From assembly GCA_027490145.1 (NCBI GenBank), contig JAIXYQ010000015.1:248001-312000 (forward strand): a stretch of 64,000 bases of DNA, in the 5' to 3' direction. This document shows, one piece after another, positions 17,914 to 27,166 of the stretch (position 1 is its first letter; the number at the start of each line of letters is the position of its first letter). Position numbers and translations under genes: made by a program. A model generated the notes under the pieces. The model had not been told where the DNA came from and did not search any database. It worked only from the letters and a program-made list of their open reading frames with translations. The stretch comes from Planctomycetaceae bacterium. GTDB lineage: Bacteria > Planctomycetota > Phycisphaerae > Phycisphaerales > SM1A02.

Positions 17914-18851
17914 TCGATCCGCCGATCACCGCCATGCCGTGGTTCACGGCCGACGACGCCTGGATGCTGGCCACGGCGGTCCTGGCCAGCGTCTCCTGCG
18001 GACTCGTGGGCTGCTGGCTGGTGCTGCGACGGCTCTCCCTGCTGGGTGATGCGATCAGCCATGCCGTGCTGCCGGGCATCGCCGGCGCCTTCCTGCTGAC
18101 GGGCACGCGCGATGTGCTGCCGATGCTGCTGGGTGCGACGATCATCGGCATCGCGACGGCCTTCATCTCGTCGGCCCTCGGCCGTTGGGGTCGCGTGGAC
18201 CGCGACGCTGCGATGGGAGTCACCTTCACGTCACTCTTCGCCCTGGGCGTGGTGATGATGTCGTTGGCGGCGCGTCAGGTCGACCTCGATCCGGGCTGCG
18301 TCCTCCACGGTCTGCTCGAGTTCGTGCCCTTCGACACCGTGGCGTTGCTCGGCGTGCAGGTCCCTCGAGCCGCTGCCTGGCTCGGTGGGGCACTCATGGT
18401 GGATGTGGTCCTGATGCTCGCGTTCCTCAAGCACCTGCGTGCCACGAGCTTCGATCCCGCGCACGCGGCGAGCGTCGGTCTGCGCGTGAGCCTGGTGCAC
18501 CTTGGCCTGATGGCCACGGTCGCGGCCAACACGGTCGTGGCCTTCGAGGCCGTGGGCTCGATCCTGGTGGTGGCCATGCTCGTGGCGCCGGGAGCGACGG
18601 CCCGGCTCTGGACCGATCGACTGGGGTCGATGCTCTGGCTCGCGGCCGGCATCGCCGCAGCGACCGCCATCGTCGGCACGCTCGCCGCCATCGGGTTCAA
18701 CACGTCGGCCGCCGGCATGATCGCCACCGTGTCGATGGTGGGCTACGTCGGCTCCGTGGCGGCCGTTGCGGCAGGACGTACGGTGCGCCGCACGATGCCG
18801 CATGCATCGACGCCGCTCACGATGCAGCAGCCACGATCCGATCGACCGTGA
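17910..18851 (+). CDS. Metal ABC transporter permease, ABC-3 family (second of two)
   Basis: The 313-residue product is a paralogue of the previous permease, with LVLRRLSLLGDAISHAVLPGIAGAF, TSLFALGVVMMSLAARQVDLDPGCVLHGLLEFV and FEAVGSILVVAMLVAPGATARLW. The Asp-Leu-Asp-x-x-Cys-Val-Leu-x-Gly phrase is usual in TroD/MntD-type subunits. The ATG overlaps the stop of the first permease gene (ATGA). The last 35 bp run into the 3' end of the convergent transketolase gene, so the two transcripts are antisense to each other over their ends. Confidence 0.92.
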   Translation: MIDPPITAMPWFTADDAWMLATAVLASVSCGLVGCWLVLRRLSLLGDAISHAVLPGIAGAFLLTGTRDVLPMLLGATIIGIATAFISSALGRWGRVDRDAAMGVTFTSLFALGVVMMSLAARQVDLDPGCVLHGLLEFVPFDTVALLGVQVPRAAAWLGGALMVDVVLMLAFLKHLRATSFDPAHAASVGLRVSLVHLGLMATVAANTVVAFEAVGSILVVAMLVAPGATARLWTDRLGSMLWLAAGIAAATAIVGTLAAIGFNTSAAGMIATVSMVGYVGSVAAVAAGRTVRRTMPHASTPLTMQQPRSDRP

Positions 18852-20892
18852 TGCCGTAGTGGGCGTAGAGGGCGGGAGCCGGTGCACTGGCACCGAAGGC
18901 ATCGATGCCCACGAACACGCCGTCGTTGCCGATCCAGCGGTCCCAGCCGAGGCTCGAACCGGCCTCGACGGCCACGCGGCGCGTGATCGCCCTGGGCAGC
19001 ACGCTCTCGCGGTACGCGGCATCCTGTGCGGCGAAGACCGTCGTGCATGGCATGCTCACCACGCGCGTGGGGCACCCCGCAGCCTCGAGCCGCTCGGCAG
19101 CCTGCAGGCACAGGTGCAGTTCGGTGCCGGTGCCGATCAGGATCACCTTGGGTGCTGCGCTCGCTTCGCGCAGGATGTAGGCGCCACGGGCACAGCCCGC
19201 GGCCGGGGCGAGCGTGCTGCGGTCGAGCGTGGGGATGTCCTGTCTTGACAGCACGAGCATCGATGGTCCATGCGTGGCGAGCATCGCCTGGCGCCAGCAC
19301 TCGGTGACTTCGTTCGCGTCGCCCGGGCGCCAGACCTGCAGGTGCGGCATCGCGCGCAGGCTCGCCAACTGTTCGACCGGTTGGTGGGTGGGGCCGTCCT
19401 CGCCCAGGCCGATCGAGTCGTGGGTGAAGATCCAGATGACGGGCAGCTCCATCAGCGCGCCGAGCCGGATCGCAGGGCGTGCGTAGTCGGTGAAGCAGAA
19501 GAAGCTCGCGCCGTACGAGCGGAGCCCCGACAGCGCCATGCCGTTGCAGGCCGCTGCCATGCCGAACTCCCGCACGCCGAAGTGGACGTTGCGACCACCC
19601 GGCGTGTGCGACTGCATGCCGGGCTCGCCGTCGATGAGCGTCTTCGTGCTCGGCGCCAGGTCGGCGGATCCACCGACGAGCCATGGCACGGCCTTCGCCA
19701 CCGCATTCAGCACCTTGCCGCCGCTGGCGCGCGTGGCCATGCCCTTGGGATCGGAGGGGAACACGGGCAGCGCGGCGTCCCATCCGGCGGGAAGCGTGCG
19801 CTGCATGATGCAGTCGAGTTCCGCGGCCAGGGCAGGGTGCTGGGCGCGGTAGGCGGCGAAGCGGGCCTTCCAGGCTGCATGCGCCGAACGCCCACGCGCG
19901 CCGAACACGCCATCCATGCGCTCGCGCACCTCGCCCGGCACCAGGAACTGCGCGTCCTCGGGCCATCCGTACACGCGCTTGGTCGCCTTGATCTCGTCGT
20001 CACCGAGCGGTTCGCCGTGGGCTGCGTGCGAGTCCTGCTTCTTCGGGCTGCCCCAGCCGATGTGCGTGTCGACGATGATCAGCGTGGGGCGATCCACGCA
20101 GGCCCGTGCAGCCGTGAACGCGACCTCCAACGATGGCAGGTCATTCGCATCGGCCACGTGCAGCACGTTCCATCCATGGCCTTCGAACCGACGTCGCACG
20201 TCCTCGCTGAACGCCAGGTCGGTGTGTCCCTCGATCGTGATGCGGTTGCTGTCATAGATCCAGCACAGGTTGCCGAGCTTGAGGTGGCCGGCCATCGATG
20301 CCGCCTCGGCGCTCACGCCCTCCATCAGGCAGCCATCGCCGCAGATGGCCCACACGCGGTGCGCGATCAGTTCGAACTCGGGCCGGTTGAACCGGGACGC
20401 CAGCCAGCGCTCGGCCATGGCCATGCCCACGCTCGTCGCGATGCCCTGTCCCAGCGGCCCCGTCGTGACCTCGACGCCACCGGTCATGCCGAACTCCGGA
20501 TGGCCCGGCGTTCGGCTGCCCAGCTGGCGGAACGCCTTGATCTGGTCCAGCGACACGGCGTCCTCGCCGGTGGGCTGCCCGTGGCGGTCGAGCTGCTTCA
20601 CGCCCGCCAGGTGCAGCAGCGAGTACAGCAGCATCGAGGCATGGCCATTCGAAAGTACGAAGCGATCCCGATTGATCCAATCCGGGTGATCGGGGTCGAA
20701 GGTCAAGGCATCCTGGAACAGCGCCCAGCCCACCGGAGCCAGGCCCATCGGTGCACCGGGGTGACCCGACCTGGCCTTCTGGACGCCGTCCATGGAGAGC
20801 GTGCGGATCGTGTTGATCGCGAGGGCATCGATCGCAGGGACCGAGGCGGGGGTGCCGGCCTTGACGGTGTCGAGCAGCATGGAGGTCATCAT
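18817..20892 (-). CDS. tkt: Transketolase
   Basis: The 691-residue product has the full family length. The thiamine-diphosphate domain shows SGHPGAPMGLAPVGWALF, FVLSNGHASMLLYSLLHLAG, GPLGQGIATSVGMAMAE and WAICGDGCLMEGVSAEAASMAGHLKLGNLCWIYDSN (GDG...N motif). The pyrimidine domain shows HFGVREFGMAAACNGMALSG, SFFCFTDYARPAIRLGALMELPVIWIFTHDSIGLGEDGPTHQPVEQLASLRA. It exchanges two-carbon units between sugar phosphates in the cytoplasmic pentose phosphate pathway. ATG 20892 or the next ATG (20889) could start it; TACAGT lies 14 nt upstream and no Shine-Dalgarno is visible. It overlaps the convergent permease gene by 35 bp. Confidence 0.95.
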   Translation of the reverse strand: MMTSMLLDTVKAGTPASVPAIDALAINTIRTLSMDGVQKARSGHPGAPMGLAPVGWALFQDALTFDPDHPDWINRDRFVLSNGHASMLLYSLLHLAGVKQLDRHGQPTGEDAVSLDQIKAFRQLGSRTPGHPEFGMTGGVEVTTGPLGQGIATSVGMAMAERWLASRFNRPEFELIAHRVWAICGDGCLMEGVSAEAASMAGHLKLGNLCWIYDSNRITIEGHTDLAFSEDVRRRFEGHGWNVLHVADANDLPSLEVAFTAARACVDRPTLIIVDTHIGWGSPKKQDSHAAHGEPLGDDEIKATKRVYGWPEDAQFLVPGEVRERMDGVFGARGRSAHAAWKARFAAYRAQHPALAAELDCIMQRTLPAGWDAALPVFPSDPKGMATRASGGKVLNAVAKAVPWLVGGSADLAPSTKTLIDGEPGMQSHTPGGRNVHFGVREFGMAAACNGMALSGLRSYGASFFCFTDYARPAIRLGALMELPVIWIFTHDSIGLGEDGPTHQPVEQLASLRAMPHLQVWRPGDANEVTECWRQAMLATHGPSMLVLSRQDIPTLDRSTLAPAAGCARGAYILREASAAPKVILIGTGTELHLCLQAAERLEAAGCPTRVVSMPCTTVFAAQDAAYRESVLPRAITRRVAVEAGSSLGWDRWIGNDGVFVGIDAFGASAPAPALYAHYGITVDRIVAAAS

Positions 20893-20927
20893 GGTGGTCT
20901 GGGTGCACTGTACGCCGCGTCCTGCTG

Positions 20928-20958
20928 TTGACGCGGTGGAGCGATGCGCGTCTACTGT
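20928..20958 (+). promoter_or_regulatory. Leaderless-type promoter of the helix-turn-helix regulator
   Basis: TTGACG (20928-20933), a 19-bp spacer and TACTGT (20953-20958) end only 4 nt before the ATG at 20963, so transcription would start at or within a few bases of the start codon. Confidence 0.55.
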
Positions 20959-20962
20959 CCGG

Positions 20963-21655
20963 ATGAGCCGCCTGAAGACCTTGGCGATCACGAGCCCCAA
21001 GGCGTGGGTCACCATGACGGCCCCGGTTCGGCTTGAGATGCTCGAGGCGCTGCGGTTGCTGGGGCCATGCGCGATCGCGGACATCGCCAGCATGCTGGAT
21101 CGGCCTGCCGACGCGCTCTATCGCCACATGGACAAGCTCGTGCGCCTGGGTGCGGTGCGCGAGCTGGAGCAGCGGAAGGTCGGTCGTCGCCTCGAGCGGA
21201 CCTACGACGTCGTGGCCGACCACATCCAACCGGGGTTCCGTGACGGCGGCAGCAAGGCTGCGAACCAGGCGTACGACCACACCGTGAAGGTGATCTGCAA
21301 GATCGCCGGACGCGCGAGCCGCGACGCCGCCCAGAGCGGCCAACTCAAGTTCAGCGCCGAGGCGCGCACGCTGGCGGCGATGGTGCACCATGGTTGGCTT
21401 ACGCCAGCCGAGTTCGCGCGGGCGCGTGGGCTCATCGTTGAGTTGCAGGCGCTCCTGGGAGCCGGGCGCCGTCGCCCCGACGCACGGCTCTACGTCATCG
21501 CGTCCATGCTGCTACCGGTGGTCCGCAAGCGCGGCGCCCGGCGTGCGCGGGTTGGGGCCTCGTCATCCAGCAGTGTGGTGGGCGTGGCCCCGGCAGCATC
21601 GGCCGGCCGCTCGGTCCGAAGTCCACGATCGACTCCTTCGCGGCGCGCCACGTGA
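20963..21655 (+). CDS. Winged helix-turn-helix transcriptional regulator (ArsR-like)
   Basis: The 230-residue product has an N-terminal ArsR-like winged helix (AWVTMTAPVRLEMLEALRLLGPCAIADIASMLDRPADALYRHMDKLVRLGAVRELEQRKVGRRLERTYDVV, ~residues 15-85). The rest is helical and of unknown role, ending in a Ser/Arg-rich tail after ~residue 190. No metal-binding cysteine pair is visible, so it is unlikely to be a metal sensor. It is divergent from transketolase with a 70-bp gap. The leaderless-type promoter decides the start at 20963. Confidence 0.8.
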   Translation: MSRLKTLAITSPKAWVTMTAPVRLEMLEALRLLGPCAIADIASMLDRPADALYRHMDKLVRLGAVRELEQRKVGRRLERTYDVVADHIQPGFRDGGSKAANQAYDHTVKVICKIAGRASRDAAQSGQLKFSAEARTLAAMVHHGWLTPAEFARARGLIVELQALLGAGRRRPDARLYVIASMLLPVVRKRGARRARVGASSSSSVVGVAPAASAGRSVRSPRSTPSRRAT

Positions 21656-21705
21656 GCGCGGACATCGGACGGACCACGCATCGCCGCACGATGCCGTCAT
21701 GGATC

Positions 21706-23208
21706 TCAGCCCACCACGGACTGGGGACCCCGGAAGAACCCACCTGGATCCACACGGCGCTTCGTGGCTTGGAGACGCGGATAGTTCGAGCCCCAGTAGT
21801 GCGTCGGGAATTCGGCAGGGGTGAGGTCCTCGTCGGCGTAGTTGCAGTACCCGCCTGACCCGCCTTGGACCAATCGAGGAGCGATGTCGGCGTAGGCCCC
21901 GCGGAGCCAGGCTCGATTGGCCTCGATGGAGCGCGGTGTCGGTGACTGGACGTAGCCCAGGTACTGCACCTCGAGGCGGGCGGCACGATGATGGAATGCC
22001 GTGGCTTGCGGCGCAACGTCGGACACGGCACCACCGAGCGTCAGGAAGTTGATCGTGGCGTAGTCGCTGGCAGTCAACACCGGCGAAGCGAGTCGATCCA
22101 GGATCCATGCCCGGATCGCGGCTCCGGTTCCGACCGGTGGCGCGCCGAACACCATCGAGGATTTGGCTCGATAGTGCTCGCGTGTTGGGACGGCGGTCGG
22201 GTCGCACGCCGGGGACTCGGCTTCATAGCCGTAGCCCAGGCCCGGCGTGGAAGGAATGCCGGCCGACCCCGTGAGCATGGATTGTGCCGCCAAGGCGTCG
22301 GTCATCGTGGCACGTGACCACAGCAGACCGATGCACTGCGGCACGGCCAGTGCGGCCGCTGGTCGGTTGAAGACCACACCAGCCGAGGCATGGCGCGGCA
22401 ACCGCCCATCGGCGGCGGCTTCGTGCATCAGCTGCAGCACGTCGTCCGCTGCCGAGAGTGGCCAGTACCAGAGCAGCACCTGGAGCGGGGAGTACGGCAC
22501 GGCTTCCACGGTGAGATCGACGGCGACCCCGAAGCTGCCTCCACCGCCGCCGCGCAATGCCCAGAAGAGATCCGCGTCGTCGTCGGGCGATGCGGTGACG
22601 ATCGAACCATCGGCGAGCACGACCCTCGCGGATCGAACCCGGTCGCAGGTGAGGCCGTGGGCGCGCTGGAGGTAACCGAAGCCGCCACCCTGTGCGATGC
22701 CGCCGAAGCCCACGGTCTCGCAGCTGCCGCAGGGGATGGTCCAGTTCCCGTTGCACCGCAGGTCGCCGTAGACCTTCTGCAGCTGCGTGCCGCTGCCGAT
22801 CCGGAACATCGCGCCCCCGAGGGACTGGACGCCACCCATCGAGGCAAGGTCAAGCACGATCCCATCACCACCGGAAGCGACGATGTACGAGTGCCCTCCT
22901 GAGCGGATCGCCAAGCGGACCCCCGCGGTGCGCGAAAAGTCGATCGTTCGCTGGATGTCGGCGATCGACGCCGGACGCACGATCAGGGAAGGTCGTGGGT
23001 CGAAGCGGCGGTTGTAGACCAGCCGCGCTGTGTCGTACGGGGCATCCGAGGGAAGGATGGTGGTGCCGTCGAGCGAGGATCGGAACCGGGCGAGTGACGG
23101 ACTGCCGATGGTCGCGCCGGGGCAATCACCGGCAAGCGCGCTGCCAGTGGCACCGAGCCCGGCAACCATGCCGCCGGATCGAAGCAGGAACTCCCGGCGA
23201 TCGATCAT
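21706..23208 (-). CDS. Tat-exported FAD-linked oxidase (berberine-bridge-enzyme type)
   Basis: The 500-residue product starts MIDRREFLLRSGG, a twin-arginine-like motif followed by a hydrophobic stretch, so it is probably exported folded. It has the PCMH-type FAD domain with VRLAIRSGGHSYIVAS, whose His is the usual 8-alpha-histidyl flavin link, and IPCGSCETVGFGGIAQGGGFGYL, whose Cys is the usual 6-S-cysteinyl link, so FAD may be bound twice. The C-terminus has a BBE-type YCNYADEDLTPAEFPTHYWGSNYPRLQATKRRVDPGGFFRG. Such enzymes oxidise sugars, alcohols or alkaloids with oxygen; the substrate here is unknown. TACACT lies 6 nt before the ATG. Confidence 0.88.
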   Translation of the reverse strand: MIDRREFLLRSGGMVAGLGATGSALAGDCPGATIGSPSLARFRSSLDGTTILPSDAPYDTARLVYNRRFDPRPSLIVRPASIADIQRTIDFSRTAGVRLAIRSGGHSYIVASGGDGIVLDLASMGGVQSLGGAMFRIGSGTQLQKVYGDLRCNGNWTIPCGSCETVGFGGIAQGGGFGYLQRAHGLTCDRVRSARVVLADGSIVTASPDDDADLFWALRGGGGGSFGVAVDLTVEAVPYSPLQVLLWYWPLSAADDVLQLMHEAAADGRLPRHASAGVVFNRPAAALAVPQCIGLLWSRATMTDALAAQSMLTGSAGIPSTPGLGYGYEAESPACDPTAVPTREHYRAKSSMVFGAPPVGTGAAIRAWILDRLASPVLTASDYATINFLTLGGAVSDVAPQATAFHHRAARLEVQYLGYVQSPTPRSIEANRAWLRGAYADIAPRLVQGGSGGYCNYADEDLTPAEFPTHYWGSNYPRLQATKRRVDPGGFFRGPQSVVG

Positions 23209-23214
23209 CCTTCG

Positions 23215-23242
23215 AGTGTAGGAGCGAAGCCTCTCGATGCAA
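23215..23242 (-). promoter_or_regulatory. Leaderless-type promoter of the flavoprotein gene
   Basis: On the minus strand TTGCAT (23237-23242), a 16-bp spacer and TACACT (23215-23220) are followed after 6 nt by the ATG at 23208. There is no Shine-Dalgarno. Confidence 0.55.
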
Positions 23243-23250
23243 GCCCAGTC

Positions 23251-23278
23251 TTGCCTTTGAATGGGGATCACCTACCCT
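23251..23278 (+). promoter_or_regulatory. Leaderless-type promoter of the lectin-like gene
   Basis: TTGCCT (23251-23256), a 16-bp spacer and TACCCT (23273-23278) are followed after 6 nt by the ATG at 23285. This points to 23285 rather than the in-frame ATG at 23261, which would lie upstream of the -10 box. Confidence 0.55.
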
Positions 23279-23284
23279 GTGTGG

Positions 23285-24058
23285 ATGCTCTGCCACACCC
23301 TCGCGATCGTGAGTGCCTGCGCTGCTGCCGGGAGCGACGGTTGGCCCTCGTTCACGTTCGCGACGTCGACGTGGCCGATCGAGGCTGGCGGCAACGGAAG
23401 GACCTACGCGGTGGTCCTGGTGCAGGCGCCATGGTCCTGGCACGCCGCCCGCGAGTTCGCGCTGGCCGCCGGAGGTGATCTCGCTCCGGCGGCGTCGAAC
23501 GCCGAGCTGTCGTTCCTGATTGAGCTTGCACGGTCGGCATCGGCCTTCGAGTGCATCGGACCCTGGATCGGCGGGCATCGATCGCCCTCGGGCCAATGGG
23601 CCTGGACCGATGGAACGGCGTTCAAGGGATTCGCCTGGTCGCCTGGTCGGCCCGCGCAATCGGAACTTCTGGAAGCGGCGCTGTGCCTGGTCGGCGATGG
23701 ATCCCCCGATGGCACATGGACCGATGCGCTTCCCGGGTCCGACGGCGGTGCCGCCGTGTCGGGCGCCTTGCTGCGTTGGGGATCGTTCGACGACTGTGAT
23801 GCGGATGGCGTCCCGGATGCCCTCGAGATCCTCGCCGATCCATCGCTCGATGTCGATTGGGATGGGTCCCTCGATGCGTGCCCGCCGATCGTGTCCGAGG
23901 ACCTGAACGAGGATGGTCGCGTGAATGGCATCGATCTCGGCGTGTTGCTCTCGGCATGGGGGCCGGTCGTCGGCGGCCCCATCCGTGCGGACATCAACGC
24001 GGATGGTGTGGTCGACGGAGCAGACTTCAGCAGGCTTCTCGCTGGGTGGACCGGCTGA
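23285..24058 (+). CDS. Secreted C-type-lectin-like protein with dockerin-like tail
   Basis: The 257-residue product has a short signal peptide (MLCHTLAIVSACAAA), then a C-type-lectin-like fold: YAVVLVQAPWSWHAAREFALAAGGDLAPAASNAELSFL, IGPWIGGHRSPSGQWAWTDGTAFKGFAWSPGRP and LCLVGDGSPDGTWTDALP. It ends in two dockerin-like calcium loops, DLNEDGRVNGIDLGVLLSAWG and DINADGVVDGADFSRLLAGW. The lectin fold may bind a carbohydrate but need not. The tail links it to the other dockerin-tailed exported proteins of this window. The start is set by the leaderless-type promoter. Confidence 0.82.
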   Translation: MLCHTLAIVSACAAAGSDGWPSFTFATSTWPIEAGGNGRTYAVVLVQAPWSWHAAREFALAAGGDLAPAASNAELSFLIELARSASAFECIGPWIGGHRSPSGQWAWTDGTAFKGFAWSPGRPAQSELLEAALCLVGDGSPDGTWTDALPGSDGGAAVSGALLRWGSFDDCDADGVPDALEILADPSLDVDWDGSLDACPPIVSEDLNEDGRVNGIDLGVLLSAWGPVVGGPIRADINADGVVDGADFSRLLAGWTG

Positions 24059-24131
24059 CCGCGGGCTGCAGGTTCCCACTGACCACCTCGGTCACGTCTC
24101 GAAGGGTGGACCCTCCATGGCGCTGCTGCAG

Positions 24132-27056
24132 TCAGCGGCAGCGCATGACGCCGTCACGATCGATCGTCCAGATGCCGTCGTCGTCGCTCCACATGCAGTC
24201 GAGCGCTGCATTCGACACGCGGATCGCCAGCACCTGATCGAGCGTTGCTGCATCGAGGATGCGGAGCGTGCCATCGGCGCCTCCCACGATGACCCGCGCG
24301 CCGTCCGCGCTACCGGCGATCGAGGCGGCACGGCTGCGCTGCGTGCGTGAACTGCCGATGACGGTTCCGTCCCGATCGAGCCTCGCGATCAGTCCATCGC
24401 GCCCGCCCGCAAGGATCATGCCGCCGGGTCCTGCACCGACGGCCGCGCACTGCTGACCGATCGGCCGGGTCCATGCCACGGTTCCATCGCCGAGCCTCAG
24501 GGCTGCACAGCCGTGCACGCGCGATGCGACCAGGACCAGTCCAAGGCCATCCTGCATGGCCAGCATCGGGATGCCTGCCACCTCGGAAGCAGCATCGGTG
24601 ACCAGTGCGGTGGTGGCCCAACGCACCGTGCCACGCGCTGCGTCGATGCACACGATGGCTCCGTCGTCGCGGAGCGCGCAGAGGTCTTCACCGTTTGGCT
24701 GCGAGGCGAGCAGCGTGAACCGCCCGAGCTCTCGGCCGATCGGCAGCGGCGTGCCATCGCGGCGGGCTCCGTCGATCGAACCATCCGGATCGATCCACGC
24801 GGTCCAGTCCGTCGACATGATGGTCCGGCGCCGATCGGTGCGGATGCCGATCCACCGATCGATGGCCCCCGGGTCAAGACGCCTGAGTCCGCCCTGGCTG
24901 CCGATCCACAGACCGCCATGTGCATGAAGCAGTGACCAGACCATGTCCGGACTTCCGGGCATGACGTGCGGTGCTCCTGTCGCAAGGTCCCACGTGACGA
25001 GCAGCCCGTCGGCACCGGCCGAGATCGCGCGCGTCGACGACAGTCCCTCGATCGACCAGACGTTGTCGTGGTGCATCCGCCCGGTCCACGCCGGCGCTTC
25101 CGATCCATGGTGATACAGGCGCACCGTTCGATCCCAACCACCGACCAGCATGGTCGCGCCGTCGGGTGAGCTCCACGCTGCACTTTGTCGCGCATCCGGG
25201 CACGCGAGCGTCCGGCTCCGAGTCCACGTCGCGCCATCGATCACGACGGCCCCGCGGTGGCCCACGGCCAGGAGGCCGTGATCGCCGGCTCGACGCACGG
25301 CACGAACTTCGCCGATGCCCAGCTCGATCGGCGCTGCAACCGGCGTTCCCTGCACATCGGTGCGGTGGAGTCGTGTGGTGAGGACTGCGAGCGTCCCGTC
25401 CTCCAGGAAGATCGGTACCCCGCCGGTCTCGCCCTCATGCGCGGGCCACGATCGGTGGATGCGGCCGGTCGCTGCCTCCACCACCGAGACGCCCTCGGCG
25501 ACATGGCCGCAGGCGATCCATGCTCCATCACGCGAGGTGGCAAGACCGTTGGTCGTCGCCAGCGGCAGCGCGATCGTCCAGGCGCGCTCCGATCCGTTCC
25601 ATCGACTGAGCGACCACTCCGGACCATCGTCCCCGGGTTGCTTCGCCGATGAGCCGGCCATCCATGTGCCATCGGGAGCGGACGCGAGCGCGTACCAATC
25701 ACCGGGAGCGACGTCGACGCCGCGCAGCATGGCCGTGCGACGGAGGAGGGCGGCTTCCTCGGAGTGGTCATCACCCAGGGTCATGAGTGCGCGGTCGAGC
25801 GCGAGCTGGTCCGATGCATCGACTGCACTCGCCGCAGCACTGAGGTTGGCGAGGCGCGCCTGTTCGCGTGCATCGTTGGCCGAGCGCCACGAGATCACCG
25901 TGGCGGCGAGCAGCGCGGCACCGACGATCGACGCCGCCGTCCAGGACCGCCAGTGCCGTCGTGCCGAGCGGAGGGCACGCTCGATCGGTGCCTGCTGCTC
26001 GATCAGCACCGGCCGCCCTGCCAAGTGGTCACGCAGATCCTGCGCGAGCAGGGCCATGCTGGAGTGCCGGCGTGCGGGTTCCGCGTCGATCGCCTTCGCC
26101 ACGATGCGGTCCAGGTCGCCCCGAAACCGACGGTCGAGTGTCGCCAGCCGTGCGGGCTTCTCGTTCGCGATCCGGTGCAGCGCCTGCGTGATCGACAGCC
26201 CATCGAGCGCACGCATGGGTCGGCCCGCAAGGAGCCCGTACAGGATCGTGCCCAGGCCGAACACATCGGCGCGGACATCGGCGACCGTGCCGGGCTGCAG
26301 GCACTCGGGCGCGATCGACGCCAGGCTTCCGACGATGCGGTCGCCCAGCATGGCGACGGAGCGCTCGTGACCGGGGCCGTCGCGCCGCGCCAGCCCGAAG
26401 TCGATGATCCGCGCAGAACCGTCGGCGCGCAGCAGGACGTTCGCTGGCTTCAGGTCACGGTGGATGATGCCTTTCGCGTGCGCGTGCGCCAGGGCATCGG
26501 CGACCTCGGCGACGAGTGCGACCTTGGCCTCGATCGACCAGCCTGCGACCGAGTCGGGGGCGAGCGGCCTGGCCTCCACGACAAGCTCCATGGCCATCCA
26601 TGGTCGGAAGGTCCCCGCGTGGTGCCACACGCCGACCTCGTACAGGCGCGCGATGCCCGGGTGTTCAAGCTGGGCGAGCATCGAGGCCTCGCGTCGCTGT
26701 TCGAATGCCTCGGCGTGCGAACAGGGCCACAGCAGCTTGATGGCGACCTCGCGTGCAGGCTGGACCTGGCGCGCGCGGAAGACCTGACCGCTCGTGCCTT
26801 CGCCAAGCGGCTCCAGCAACTCAAACCCCTCGAGGCGAGTCCCCGTGAGTCCGTCGGCAACCCCGGCGGGCTCGCGCGGTCCTGGAGTGGAGGCCTCTTC
26901 GAGCGTGCGGTCGGCATCGATCAGGTCGCGGGCGGCCCGCACGGTCGTGGCGTCGAAGGCCCCGACGGCGTCCCGCTCGCGGCCGTCGAGCAGCAGGTCA
27001 AAGCACGCCTGCACGGCGTCGAGGGTCGGAGGCTGCTGGTCGCCGGAGTTCGCCAT
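24132..27056 (-). CDS. Membrane Ser/Thr protein kinase with C-terminal beta-propeller sensor
   Basis: The 974-residue product has a cytoplasmic kinase domain (~residues 78-340): GEGTSGQVFRA, catalytic VAIKLL (Lys107), HRDLKPANVLL, DFGLARR, and APECLQPGTVADVRADVFGLGTILYGLLAGRP. The residues needed for catalysis are present. One transmembrane helix (WTAASIVGAALLAATVISW, ~390) is followed by an outside part of ~550 residues with WD40/PQQ-like blades (LATSRDGAWIACGHVAEGVSVVEAATGRI, ILAGGRDGLIARLDRDG, VIVGGADGTLRILDAATLDQVLAI). It pairs divergently with an ECF sigma gene, a common planctomycete arrangement in which the kinase may modulate the sigma factor. AGGA lies just before the ATG. Confidence 0.92.
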   Translation of the reverse strand: MANSGDQQPPTLDAVQACFDLLLDGRERDAVGAFDATTVRAARDLIDADRTLEEASTPGPREPAGVADGLTGTRLEGFELLEPLGEGTSGQVFRARQVQPAREVAIKLLWPCSHAEAFEQRREASMLAQLEHPGIARLYEVGVWHHAGTFRPWMAMELVVEARPLAPDSVAGWSIEAKVALVAEVADALAHAHAKGIIHRDLKPANVLLRADGSARIIDFGLARRDGPGHERSVAMLGDRIVGSLASIAPECLQPGTVADVRADVFGLGTILYGLLAGRPMRALDGLSITQALHRIANEKPARLATLDRRFRGDLDRIVAKAIDAEPARRHSSMALLAQDLRDHLAGRPVLIEQQAPIERALRSARRHWRSWTAASIVGAALLAATVISWRSANDAREQARLANLSAAASAVDASDQLALDRALMTLGDDHSEEAALLRRTAMLRGVDVAPGDWYALASAPDGTWMAGSSAKQPGDDGPEWSLSRWNGSERAWTIALPLATTNGLATSRDGAWIACGHVAEGVSVVEAATGRIHRSWPAHEGETGGVPIFLEDGTLAVLTTRLHRTDVQGTPVAAPIELGIGEVRAVRRAGDHGLLAVGHRGAVVIDGATWTRSRTLACPDARQSAAWSSPDGATMLVGGWDRTVRLYHHGSEAPAWTGRMHHDNVWSIEGLSSTRAISAGADGLLVTWDLATGAPHVMPGSPDMVWSLLHAHGGLWIGSQGGLRRLDPGAIDRWIGIRTDRRRTIMSTDWTAWIDPDGSIDGARRDGTPLPIGRELGRFTLLASQPNGEDLCALRDDGAIVCIDAARGTVRWATTALVTDAASEVAGIPMLAMQDGLGLVLVASRVHGCAALRLGDGTVAWTRPIGQQCAAVGAGPGGMILAGGRDGLIARLDRDGTVIGSSRTQRSRAASIAGSADGARVIVGGADGTLRILDAATLDQVLAIRVSNAALDCMWSDDDGIWTIDRDGVMRCR

Positions 27057-27166
27057 GATCCTGCCGGTCGACGATACCGTGGCCGAAGGCTGCCCCCTCA
27101 GGCGCGGCGTGACGCTTGGACAGGACCGCGACGGGAGCCGTGCCACCTTCGCAGCAGGAGCGACGA

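Noticed and set aside
19270-20931. Long plus-strand frame opposite transketolase
   Set aside because: The product is His/Arg/Val-rich with no recognisable motif, and transketolase is certain on the other strand.
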